From contig NZ_JACKSH010000248.1 of the NCBI RefSeq assembly GCF_025821625.1, positions 1 through 47,613 of the forward strand: a DNA stretch of 47,613 bases. Reading direction: 5' to 3'. The translations under genes were made by a program, and so were the position numbers. The notes under the pieces are model-generated. The model worked only from the letters and a program-made list of their open reading frames with translations, did not search any database and had not been told where the DNA came from. This DNA comes from Mycolicibacterium pyrenivorans (GTDB taxonomy: Bacteria > Actinomycetota > Actinomycetes > Mycobacteriales > Mycobacteriaceae). This document shows, piece by piece, positions 34,564 to 42,011 of the stretch. How positions within the stretch are numbered: position 1 is the stretch's first letter; each line of letters begins with the position of its first letter.

Positions 34564-35153
34564 GTGATGCTGTTGCCGCGATCGCAGATCAACCGCGGCA
34601 AACGCCTCGTAACCGACGGCAGGAAGAGACCTTTCGTAAAGTCCTCACCGCCGGCATCGAGATGCTGCGCGAGTCGTCCTACGCCGACCTGACGGTGCGC
34701 GCGGTCGCCGCGCGGGCCAAGGTGGCGCCCGCGACCGCGTACACCTACTTCTCGTCGAAGAACCACCTGATCGCAGAGGTCTATCTCGATCTCATGCAGC
34801 AGGTGGAGTACTTCACCGACGTCAACGACAGCAGGACCAGCCGCGTCGAGAAGACCCTGCGCGCAATGACGCTGACCCTCGCCGACGAACCCGAGGTGGC
34901 CGCCGCGTGCACCACGGCGCTGCTGTCGGGCAACGACGCCGCCGTGCGCGCGGTGCGCGAGCGCATCGGCAGCGAGATCCATCGACGTATCCGCGCGGCC
35001 GTCGGCCCCGACGCGGATCCACGGACGCTGGCCGCCCTGGAGATGACGTTCTTCGGCGCGCTGGTCAACGCCGGCAGCGGCGCATTCACCTATCACCAGA
35101 TCGCCGACCGCTTGAGCTACGTGGTCGGCCTCATCGTCGGGGAGGACCGATGA
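34557..35153 (+). CDS. TetR family regulator of the cyp123-cyp51 operon
   Basis: A 198-residue TetR regulator. The helix-turn-helix is VRAVAARAKVAPATAYTYFSSKNHL at about 47-71. A long ligand domain ends DRLSYVVGLIVGEDR. The start is GTG at 34557, with no leader or ribosome site but an ideally placed -10 box. It is the first gene of a plus-strand operon; its stop overlaps the cyp123 start (ATGA), with GGGGAGG serving cyp123. The ortholog is Rv0767c by synteny. The matched palindromes at its own start and in front of aldA are its probable operators. Confidence 0.92.
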   Translation: MSSDAVAAIADQPRQTPRNRRQEETFRKVLTAGIEMLRESSYADLTVRAVAARAKVAPATAYTYFSSKNHLIAEVYLDLMQQVEYFTDVNDSRTSRVEKTLRAMTLTLADEPEVAAACTTALLSGNDAAVRAVRERIGSEIHRRIRAAVGPDADPRTLAALEMTFFGALVNAGSGAFTYHQIADRLSYVVGLIVGEDR

Positions 35154-36373
35154 CCACCAACAGCGGCGCGATGAGCGACGTCATCCTCGACCCGTACGAC
35201 TACGACTTCCACGAGGATCCGTACCCCTACTACCAACGGCTGCGCGACGAGGCCCCGCTGTACCGCAATTCCGAACTCGGCTTCTGGGCGCTGTCCCGGC
35301 ACCGGGACGTGCTGCAGGGCTTCCGCAACAGCACCACGCTGTCCAACCGTGAGGGTGTCTCGCTCGACCCGGTGTCCCGCGGACCCCACGCGTCGAAGAC
35401 CATGTCCTTCCTGGCGATGGACGATCCCGACCACCTGCGGCTGCGGACGTTGGTGTCGAAGGGCTTCACCCCCCGTCGGATCCGTGAGCTGGAGCCCAGG
35501 GTCACCGAGATCGCGGTGCAGCATCTCGACGTGATGCTCGAGAGAGCGGCCGTCGGCTCGACCGTTGACTACGTGGCCGAATTCGCGGGCAAGCTCCCGA
35601 TGGACGTCATCTCCGAACTGATGGGCGTGCCGGTGGCCGACCGCGACCAGGTGCGGGCCTGGGCCGACGGGGTCATGCACCGCGAGGACGGGGTCAACGA
35701 CGTGCCCGCCGCGGCGATCGAGGCGTCTCTGAACCTGATCGTGTACTACCAGGACATGGTCGCCGAGAGACGCAAGAAGCTCACCGACGATCTGACGTCG
35801 GCGCTGCTGGAGGCCGAGATCGACGGCGACCGGCTGACCGACGAGGAAATCATCGGCTTCATGTTCCTCATGGTGATCGCAGGCAACGAGACCACCACCA
35901 AACTCCTTGCCAATGCCGCATTCTGGGGGCACAAGAACCCCGGCCAGCTCAGCCCGATCTACGAGGATCTGAGCCGTGTCCCCTTGTGGGTCGAGGAGAC
36001 CCTGCGCTACGACACCTCCAGCCAGATCCTGGCCCGGATGGTGTCCGGCGAGCTCACGTTGTACGACACCACGATCCCCGAAGGCGATGTGGTGCTTCTA
36101 CTTCCGGGTTCGGCGCACCGCGACGAGCGGGTCTTCGAGAACCCGAACGACTACCTCATCGGACGGGACATCGGTTCCAAGCTCATGAGTTTCGGCAGTG
36201 GCGCCCACTTCTGCCTCGGCGCGCACCTCGCGCGGATGGAGGCGCGGGTGGCGCTGGCCGAGTTGTTCAAGCGGATCCGTGGATACGAGGTCGACGAGGC
36301 CAACGCCGTCCGCGTCCACTCCAGCAATGTGCGCGGATTCGCCCATCTTCCGATTACCGTCACGGCCCGCTAG
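35150..36373 (+). CDS. cyp123: Cytochrome P450 CYP123
   Basis: A 407-residue P450. The I-helix is VIAGNETTTKLLANA, the ExxR is EETLRYDT, and the haem loop is FGSGAHFCLGAHLARM with Cys355. Its place between the TetR gene and the SDR upstream of cyp51 matches cyp123 (Rv0766c), whose substrate is not established. A much longer open frame runs upstream through tetR in another reading frame; ATG at 35150 is chosen for its four-base overlap with the tetR stop and its strong ribosome site. Electrons could come from the ferredoxin four genes downstream in the same operon. Confidence 0.95.
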   Translation: MTTNSGAMSDVILDPYDYDFHEDPYPYYQRLRDEAPLYRNSELGFWALSRHRDVLQGFRNSTTLSNREGVSLDPVSRGPHASKTMSFLAMDDPDHLRLRTLVSKGFTPRRIRELEPRVTEIAVQHLDVMLERAAVGSTVDYVAEFAGKLPMDVISELMGVPVADRDQVRAWADGVMHREDGVNDVPAAAIEASLNLIVYYQDMVAERRKKLTDDLTSALLEAEIDGDRLTDEEIIGFMFLMVIAGNETTTKLLANAAFWGHKNPGQLSPIYEDLSRVPLWVEETLRYDTSSQILARMVSGELTLYDTTIPEGDVVLLLPGSAHRDERVFENPNDYLIGRDIGSKLMSFGSGAHFCLGAHLARMEARVALAELFKRIRGYEVDEANAVRVHSSNVRGFAHLPITVTAR

Positions 36374-36393
36374 AACGGCCCGAAAGGTCTGCG

Positions 36394-37257
36394 ATGCCTC
36401 GTTTTGAACCTTTACCCGACCGCCGACCGGCGCTGGTGGCCGGCGCCTCCTCCGGGATCGGCGCCGCGACGGCCATAGACCTTGCCGCCCATGGTTTTCC
36501 GGTGGCGCTGGGGGCGCGCCGGGTGGAGAAGTGCCAGGAGCTGGTCGACCAGATCCGCGCCGACGGCGGTGAAGCCATCGCGGTGCACCTCGACGTCACC
36601 GACCCCGACTCGGTCAAGGCCTGTGTCGAGCAGACGACATCCGAGCTCGGCGAGATCGAGGTGCTTGTCGCCGGCGCGGGCGATACGTACTTCGGCAAGC
36701 TGGACTCCATCAGCACCGAGCAGTTCGAGTCGCAGATCCAGATCCACCTGATCGGCGCCAACCGGGTGGCCGGTGCGGTGCTTCCCGGCATGATCGAACG
36801 CCAGCGTGGCGATCTGATCTTCGTGGGTTCCGATGTCGCACTGCGTCAGCGGCCACACATGGGCGCCTACGGGGCGGCCAAGGCGGCACTGGTCGCGATG
36901 GTCACCAATTTCCAGATGGAACTCGAGGGCACCGGCGTGCGCGCGTCGATCGTGCATCCCGGCCCGACCAAGACCTCGATGGGCTGGAGCCTGCCCGCCG
37001 AGCTGATCGGTCCCGCGCTCGAGGATTGGGCCAAGTGGGGTCAGGCCCGCCACGACTATTTCCTTCGGGCGGCCGACCTCGCGAGGGCCATCACGTTCGT
37101 CGCCGAGACCCCACGGGGCGGCTTCATCGCGAATATGGAGCTTCAGCCCGAAGCCCCGTTGGCGACGAACAAGGATCGCCAGAAACTGAAAGTCGACGAG
37201 GAAGCATTCCCTGGGGGTAGGAGCGAAGCGACCGGGGGAAAGGAACAGGACTCATGA
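36394..37257 (+). CDS. Short-chain dehydrogenase of the cyp51 operon
   Basis: A 287-residue classical SDR. Cofactor motif AGASSGIG at 16-23, catalytic Ser146, Tyr159 and Lys163 (YGAAK). The Arg-Arg after strand two (LGARRVEK) suggests NADP(H). The start ATG at 36394 follows AAAGG. The C-terminal 30 residues are charged and not part of the SDR fold; the last 15 or so (PGGRSEATGGKEQDS) are encoded by a G-rich stretch at 37213-37238 with an AGCGAAGCGA core, possibly a small inserted repeat. The stop overlaps the cyp51 start (ATGA). The ortholog is Rv0765c by synteny. Confidence 0.93.
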   Translation: MPRFEPLPDRRPALVAGASSGIGAATAIDLAAHGFPVALGARRVEKCQELVDQIRADGGEAIAVHLDVTDPDSVKACVEQTTSELGEIEVLVAGAGDTYFGKLDSISTEQFESQIQIHLIGANRVAGAVLPGMIERQRGDLIFVGSDVALRQRPHMGAYGAAKAALVAMVTNFQMELEGTGVRASIVHPGPTKTSMGWSLPAELIGPALEDWAKWGQARHDYFLRAADLARAITFVAETPRGGFIANMELQPEAPLATNKDRQKLKVDEEAFPGGRSEATGGKEQDS

Positions 37258-38609
37258 CCACTGCGATAGTGCCCCGTGTCTCCGGTGGCGAAGAGGAACA
37301 CGGCCACCTCGAGGAGTTCCGGACCGACCCGATCGGCCTGATGAAGCGCATCCGCGAGGAGTGCGGGGACGTCGGCTGGTTCCAGCTCGCCGACAAGCAG
37401 GTGGTGCTGTTGTCCGGCGCGGAGGCCAACGAGTTCTTCTTCCGCTCCAGCGACAGCGAGCTCAACCAGGCCGAGGCCTACCCGTTCATGACGCCGATCT
37501 TCGGCGAGGGCGTGGTGTTCGACGCCGACCCCGAGCGCCGGGCCGAGATGCTGCACAACACCGCGCTGCGCGGCGAGCAGATGAAGGGCCATGCCGCCAC
37601 GATCGAGGCCGAGGTCCGCAGGATGATCGCCGGCTGGGGCGACGAAGGCGAGATCGAGCTGCTGGACTTCTTCTCCGAGCTGACGATCTACACCTCGACG
37701 GCGTGCCTGATCGGGCTGAAGTTCCGCAACCAGCTCGACCACCGGTTCGCCGAGTACTACCACCTGCTCGAGCGCGGCACCGATCCGCTCTGCTACGTCG
37801 ATCCGTACCTGCCGATCGAGAGCTTCCGCATCCGCGACGAGGCCCGGGCCAACCTGGTCGAGTTGGTGCAGGAGGTCATGCACGGCCGAATCGCCAACCC
37901 GCCCAAGGACAAGAGCGATCGCGACCTGCTCGACGTGCTGGTCTCGATCAAGGACGAGGACGGCAACCCCCGCTTCTCGGCCAACGAGGTCACCGGCATG
38001 TTCATCTCGCTGATGTTCGCCGGGCACCACACCAGTTCCGGGACCTCGTCGTGGACGCTGATCGAAATGCTGCGCCACCCCGACTTCTACGCTCAGGTCC
38101 AGCAGGAGCTCGACGACCTCTACGCCGACGGTCAGGAGGTGAGTTTCCATGCGCTGCGCCAGATTCCGAAGTTGGACAATGCTCTCAAGGAGACCCTGCG
38201 GCTGCATCCGCCGCTGATCATCCTGATGCGGGTGGCCCAGGACGAGTTCGAGGTGGCGGGCCATCCGATCCACAAGGGCCAGATGGTCGCCGCCTCACCG
38301 GCGATCTCCAACCGGATCCCCGAAGACTTCCCGGACCCCGACGCTTTCGACCCCGACCGCTACGAGAAGCCGAGGCAGGAAGACCTGATCAATCGCTGGA
38401 CCTGGATCCCGTTCGGCGCAGGCAAACACCGTTGCGTGGGCGCCGCGTTCGCCCAGATGCAGATCAAGGCGATCTTCTCGGTGTTGCTGCGCGAGTACGA
38501 GTTCGAGATGGCTCAGCCGCCGGAGAGCTACCGCAACGATCACTCCAAGATGGTCGTGCAGCTGGCCAGGCCGGCGAAGGTGCGCTACCGCAGGCGCGTG
38601 AAGGGCTGA
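37254..38609 (+). CDS. cyp51: Sterol 14-alpha-demethylase CYP51
   Basis: A 451-residue soluble bacterial CYP51, which removes the 14-alpha-methyl group of lanosterol-type sterols in three oxidations. Cys394 in FGAGKHRCVG is at the same position as in the M. tuberculosis enzyme. The I-helix is FAGHHTSSGTSSW with the CYP51-type His before Thr; the ExxR is KETLRLHPP, and the substrate-loop block AEAYPFMTPIFGEGVVFDA is present. Its natural substrate in mycobacteria is unclear, since they do not make sterols. It overlaps the SDR by four bases and is followed after 17 bases by its ferredoxin. Confidence 0.98.
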   Translation: MTTAIVPRVSGGEEEHGHLEEFRTDPIGLMKRIREECGDVGWFQLADKQVVLLSGAEANEFFFRSSDSELNQAEAYPFMTPIFGEGVVFDADPERRAEMLHNTALRGEQMKGHAATIEAEVRRMIAGWGDEGEIELLDFFSELTIYTSTACLIGLKFRNQLDHRFAEYYHLLERGTDPLCYVDPYLPIESFRIRDEARANLVELVQEVMHGRIANPPKDKSDRDLLDVLVSIKDEDGNPRFSANEVTGMFISLMFAGHHTSSGTSSWTLIEMLRHPDFYAQVQQELDDLYADGQEVSFHALRQIPKLDNALKETLRLHPPLIILMRVAQDEFEVAGHPIHKGQMVAASPAISNRIPEDFPDPDAFDPDRYEKPRQEDLINRWTWIPFGAGKHRCVGAAFAQMQIKAIFSVLLREYEFEMAQPPESYRNDHSKMVVQLARPAKVRYRRRVKG

Positions 38610-38626
38610 GTTCGAAGGAGGCTGCT

Positions 38627-38839
38627 GTGGGATCTTATCGAGTCGAGGTCGACGCCGACCTGTGCCAGGGCCACGCCATGTGTGAACTGGAAGCCCCCGA
38701 TGTCTTCAGCGTGCCCAAGCGCGGGATCGTCGAGATCACCGACCCGGAACCACCCGACGACCTCCGTGAGGACGTCGAACGAGCCGTCGAGATGTGCCCG
38801 ACCCGGGCACTGACCATCGTGGAGAAGAAGGAGCAATGA
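38627..38839 (+). CDS. Ferredoxin (3Fe-4S type) partner of CYP51
   Basis: A 70-residue ferredoxin with three cluster cysteines: C13, C19 (LCQGHAMC) and C57 (MCPTRAL). The missing fourth cysteine, replaced by His16 or Ala17, marks a 3Fe-4S cluster as in P450-linked actinobacterial ferredoxins. It delivers single electrons to P450, most likely CYP51 and perhaps CYP123. GTG at 38627 has an excellent AAGGAGG five bases upstream. It overlaps the next gene by four bases (ATGA). The ortholog is Rv0763c by synteny. Confidence 0.96.
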   Translation: MGSYRVEVDADLCQGHAMCELEAPDVFSVPKRGIVEITDPEPPDDLREDVERAVEMCPTRALTIVEKKEQ

Positions 38840-39381
38840 CAATGGCGTCACGTGAAGAACTGGAGAACTGGACCGACCGCTGGCTCAAGGCCAACCAGGA
38901 CGCCGAGAAGGTCGGCGACTGGAAGCCGTTGGCCGACTTCTACACCGACGACGCCACCTACGGCTGGAACATCGGCCCCAAGGAAGACGTCATGTGCGTC
39001 GGCAAAGAAGAAATAGCCGAGATCGCATTGGGCCTGGAGATGGAAGGCCTGGAGAACTGGGTCTACGAGTACCAGAAGGTGCTGATCGACGAGAAGCAGA
39101 ACGAGATCGTCGGCTTCTGGAAGCAGATCGCCAACAGGAGCGACGGCACCCGCGACGAGATCTACGGCATCGGCGGCAGCTGGTTCCGCCTCAACGATCA
39201 GCTGCTGATCGAGTGGCAACGGGACTTCTTCGACTTCGGTCACGTGGCGAAGGGGTACGCCAAACTCATCGAGTCCGGCGACCTGACCCCGACCATGCAG
39301 AAGCGCATCGAGCGCTCCCTGGCCGGCGAGAAGCTGCCCGGGTATTACCCGCTCGGCGAGGCGCCGACCCCGATCTGGTAG
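38836..39381 (+). CDS. NTF2/SnoaL-like fold protein
   Basis: A 181-residue protein with the cone-like NTF2/SnoaL alpha+beta fold: early helices DRWLKANQDAEKVGDW, then LADFYTDDATYGWNIG typical of this fold, and later strands EIVGFWKQIANR and IYGIGGSWFRL. The C-terminal tail GYYPLGEAPTPIW is conserved in the Rv0762c family. Members may bind or isomerise hydrophobic ligands; no specific activity is known. It overlaps the ferredoxin stop (ATGA) and is the last gene before a terminator-like hairpin at 39388-39405. Confidence 0.88.
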   Translation: MTMASREELENWTDRWLKANQDAEKVGDWKPLADFYTDDATYGWNIGPKEDVMCVGKEEIAEIALGLEMEGLENWVYEYQKVLIDEKQNEIVGFWKQIANRSDGTRDEIYGIGGSWFRLNDQLLIEWQRDFFDFGHVAKGYAKLIESGDLTPTMQKRIERSLAGEKLPGYYPLGEAPTPIW

Positions 39382-39387
39382 CTCCCA

Positions 39388-39405
39388 CCCAAGCGGTTGC
39401 TTGGG
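39388..39405 (+). terminator. Hairpin after the cyp51 operon
   Basis: CCCAAGC-ggtt-GCTTGGG forms a perfect seven-pair stem with a four-base loop, seven bases after the TAG stop of the preceding gene. It is followed by more G and no T-run. It is the best terminator candidate of the plus strand and separates the cyp51 operon from adhB. Confidence 0.5.
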
Positions 39406-39423
39406 GGGACCGTGATATGGCTA

Positions 39424-39459
39424 ACTAGAGCCTCTAGTCTTGAGCTACGGGCTCTAGTC
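39424..39459. promoter_or_regulatory. Operator-like repeats in front of adhB
   Basis: ACTAGA-gcc-TCTAGT (39424-39438) is a perfect 6-3-6 palindrome. CTCTAGTC occurs at 39432-39439 and again at 39452-39459, exactly 20 bases (two helical turns) apart. CTAGAGCC (39425-39432) also pairs with GGCTCTAG (39450-39457). The block ends 13 bases before the adhB ATG, with the AGGAG ribosome site between. A dimeric regulator bound twice is the simplest reading; no regulator gene is adjacent. Confidence 0.5.
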
Positions 39460-39472
39460 GAAAGCAGGAGAT

Positions 39473-40600
39473 ATGAAGACCAAAGGCGCTCTGATCTGGG
39501 ATTTCAACCAGCCGTGGTCGATCGAGGAGATCGAGATCGGTGACCCCGTCAAGGACGAGGTCAAGATCCAGATGGAAGCCTCGGGCATGTGTCACTCCGA
39601 CCATCACCTGGTCACCGGTGACATCCCGATGGCCGGTTTCCCGGTACTGGGCGGACACGAGGGCGCGGGCGTCGTGACCGAGGTCGGGCCGGGCGTGGAG
39701 AACGTCGCCCCCGGAGATCACGTGGTGCTGTCGTTCATCCCGTCGTGCGGTGAGTGCCCGACGTGTCAGAGCGGCAAGCGCAACCTGTGCGACCTGGGTG
39801 CCCTGCTGCTCACCGGTACCGCCGTCTCGGACGGAACCCACCGCGTGACCGCCAACGGAAAGCCCGTCATCCCGATGACGCTGCTGGGCACCTTCAGCCC
39901 GTACATGGTCGTCCACAAGAGCTCGGTCGTGAAGATCGACCCGTCCGTCCCGTTCGAGGTGGCCTGCCTGGTCGGCTGCGGCGTGACCACCGGTTACGGC
40001 TCGGCGGTCCGCAGCGCGGACGTCCGCCCGGGTGACGACGTGGCCATCGCCGGGATCGGCGGCGTCGGCATGGGCGCCCTGCAGGGCGCGGTGATCGCCG
40101 GCGCCCGCAACGTCTTCGCGATCGACCCGGTCGAGTGGAAGCGCGATCAGGCGCTCAAGTTCGGCGCGACACACGTCTACCCCGACCTCGCCACCGCGAT
40201 GATGGGTATCGCCGAGGTCACCCACGGTCAGATGGCCGGTAAGACGATCATCACCACCGGTGAGCTCAAGGGCGAGGACATCGACCACTACCTCAACCTG
40301 ACCGCGAAGGGCGGCACCTGCGTCGTCACCGCCGTGGCCAACATGATGGAGTCGACGGTCACGTTGAACCTGGCGATGCTGACCCTGCTGCAGAAGAACC
40401 TGCAGGGCACCATCTTCGGTGGCGGCAACCCGCACCACGACATCCCGCAGCTGCTGTCGATGTACAAGGCCGGGCGGCTCAACCTCGACGACATGGTCAC
40501 CCGGCAGTACAAGCTGGAGCAGATCAACGAGGGCTACAAGGACATGCTCGAGGGCAGGAACATCCGCGGCGTCATCCGCTACACCGACGCCGATCGGTAA
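39473..40600 (+). CDS. adhB: NDMA-dependent zinc alcohol dehydrogenase
   Basis: A 375-residue MDR-family dehydrogenase. Catalytic zinc ligands are Cys40, His62 with Glu63, and Cys169; structural zinc ligands are C92, C95, C98 and C106 (CGECPTCQSGKRNLC). The nucleotide site is GIGGVGMGALQ. It belongs to the NDMA-dependent class III-like group whose nicotinamide cofactor stays bound and is recycled by an external acceptor; in actinobacteria that acceptor is thought to be mycofactocin. The ortholog is adhB (Rv0761c). It probably oxidises primary alcohols, perhaps products of the nearby P450s. ATG at 39473 has AGGAG directly upstream. Confidence 0.95.
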   Translation: MKTKGALIWDFNQPWSIEEIEIGDPVKDEVKIQMEASGMCHSDHHLVTGDIPMAGFPVLGGHEGAGVVTEVGPGVENVAPGDHVVLSFIPSCGECPTCQSGKRNLCDLGALLLTGTAVSDGTHRVTANGKPVIPMTLLGTFSPYMVVHKSSVVKIDPSVPFEVACLVGCGVTTGYGSAVRSADVRPGDDVAIAGIGGVGMGALQGAVIAGARNVFAIDPVEWKRDQALKFGATHVYPDLATAMMGIAEVTHGQMAGKTIITTGELKGEDIDHYLNLTAKGGTCVVTAVANMMESTVTLNLAMLTLLQKNLQGTIFGGGNPHHDIPQLLSMYKAGRLNLDDMVTRQYKLEQINEGYKDMLEGRNIRGVIRYTDADR

Positions 40601-40613
40601 CCCCACCCTCCCG

Positions 40614-40670
40614 CGGAATTGCATTCCAGCAGCCAGAGTTCGAGCGGATCCCTGCTGGAATGCAATTCCG
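40614..40670. repeat. Perfect 19-base inverted repeat between adhB and the KSI-like gene
   Basis: CGGAATTGCATTCCAGCAG (40614-40632) and its exact complement (40652-40670) flank a 19-base loop. As RNA this is a 19-pair stem 13 bases after the adhB stop and ending 17 bases before the next start. Each arm also contains its own GGAAT-tgc-ATTCC or GGAAT-gca-ATTCC palindrome, so it could act as a double operator. It does not have the T-run of a standard terminator. Confidence 0.75.
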
Positions 40671-40687
40671 GCGAAAGAAGGAGTGAC

Positions 40688-41119
40688 ATGACTGACACCG
40701 CCGAACTGTCGCCGGTGGTCGCGGCATCGCGGAACTCGTGGCGATGCGTGCAGTCCGGTGACAGGGAGGGCTGGCTCGCGCTGATGTCCGAGGACGTCGT
40801 CGTCGAGGATCCGATCGGCGAGGCCGTCACCAACCCCGACGGCACGGGCGTGCGCGGGAAGGCGGCGCTGGCCGCCTTCTACGACGCGAACATCGGCCCC
40901 AACCAGCTGCGGATCACGTGCGAGGAGACGTTCCCGTCGAGCAGCCCGACGGAGATCGCCTACATCCTGGTGCTGGAGACCACGTTCCCCAATGGTTTCG
41001 TGGCGACGGTGCGGGGGGTGTTCACCTACCGCGTCGACGATGCCGGGCTCATCACCAACCTGCGCGGCTACTGGAACATGGACGCAATGACGTTCACCCA
41101 AACGGAGACGCAGGATTAG
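40688..41119 (+). CDS. Ketosteroid-isomerase-fold (SnoaL/NTF2-like) protein
   Basis: A 143-residue protein of the delta-5-3-ketosteroid isomerase fold. The N-terminal helix SPVVAASRNSWRCVQSGDREGWLALMSEDVVVEDP is typical, then FYDANIGPNQLRITCEE and a beta sheet closing with RVDDAGLITNLRGYWN. The M. tuberculosis ortholog Rv0760c has a known KSI-like structure that binds steroids. ATG at 40688 follows AAGGAG; the frame is open upstream inside the inverted repeat but has no ribosome site. It is followed at once by an SDR gene whose start overlaps its stop. Confidence 0.92.
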   Translation: MTDTAELSPVVAASRNSWRCVQSGDREGWLALMSEDVVVEDPIGEAVTNPDGTGVRGKAALAAFYDANIGPNQLRITCEETFPSSSPTEIAYILVLETTFPNGFVATVRGVFTYRVDDAGLITNLRGYWNMDAMTFTQTETQD

Positions 41120-42011
41120 CGCAGCATCCTCTGAGATTCTCGCGGGCCGTGGCGCGGTCGTCGTCGGCGGCACCCGCGGGGTCGGTTTCGCGGTCGCCGA
41201 GCTGCTGGCCGCTCACGGCGCCGGAGTCGTGATCAACGGACGGGACGGGGCGGCGGCCACGCAAGCGGCCCGACGCGTTCCCCGAGCCGTTGCGCATCCC
41301 GGCTCGGCCGCAGTCGCGGCAGTCGCCGATGCGCTGGTCGACACGTGTGTTCACCACTTCGGCCGCATCGACATCCTGATCAACTGCGCGGGCACCGCCG
41401 AGCCGGTCGGATCCTCGATCCTCAACATCACGACCGAGCAGTTCCACCAACTGCTCGACGCCCACCTGGGCACCACGTTCCAGATGTGCCGTGCGGCGGC
41501 GCCCCGCATGGTGGCCCAGGGTGGCGGCGCGATCGTCAACACCAGCTCTTTCGCCTTCCTCGGCGATTACGGTGGCACCGGCTATCCGGCGGGCAAGGGC
41601 GCGGTCAACGGCCTGACGCTGGCGATCGCCGCCGAGCTCAAGGAGCACGGCGTGCGGGCGAACGTGGTGTGCCCCGGTGCGAAGACCAGGCTGTCGACCG
41701 GGCCGGACTACGAGGCACACATCGCCGAACTCAACCGGCGGGGCCTGCTGGACGAGGTCAGCATGCAGGGTGCGCTCGACGCGGCACCGCCGGAGTACGT
41801 CGCACCCACCTACGCCTACCTCGCCAGTGATCTCGCAAAGGACGTGACGGGCCAGATCTTCATCGCCGCAGGCGGTTTCGTCGGGCGGTTCGACCGGCCG
41901 ACACCCGCGATCCTGGCCTATCGGGATCACCACAGCTCACCGCCGTGGTCGATCGAGGAGATCTCGGAGACCCTGAAGAGAACCGCCGAGGTCAGGCCAC
42001 CTGGGGTTTGA
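41115..42011 (+). CDS. Short-chain dehydrogenase with probable ATT start
   Basis: A 298-residue SDR. The cofactor motif VVVGGTRGVGFAVAELL is at about 15-31, and the catalytic Ser145, Tyr157 and Lys161 (YPAGK) follow. The first ATG/GTG/TTG in frame is GTG at 41229, which would cut off the whole cofactor motif. An in-frame stop lies at 41088-41090, so translation must begin between these points. ATT at 41115 has GGAG seven bases upstream and overlaps the preceding stop (ATTAG), giving ISAASSEILAGRG. ATT at 41136 is the next option. The 3' end overlaps the convergent oxidoreductase gene by 20 bases. Confidence 0.82.
   Translation: MSAASSEILAGRGAVVVGGTRGVGFAVAELLAAHGAGVVINGRDGAAATQAARRVPRAVAHPGSAAVAAVADALVDTCVHHFGRIDILINCAGTAEPVGSSILNITTEQFHQLLDAHLGTTFQMCRAAAPRMVAQGGGAIVNTSSFAFLGDYGGTGYPAGKGAVNGLTLAIAAELKEHGVRANVVCPGAKTRLSTGPDYEAHIAELNRRGLLDEVSMQGALDAAPPEYVAPTYAYLASDLAKDVTGQIFIAAGGFVGRFDRPTPAILAYRDHHSSPPWSIEEISETLKRTAEVRPPGV

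Noticed and set aside
39434..41173. A 579-codon minus-strand frame opposite adhB and the KSI-like gene
   Set aside because: It runs through the inverted repeat and two well-supported genes and has no motif of its own.
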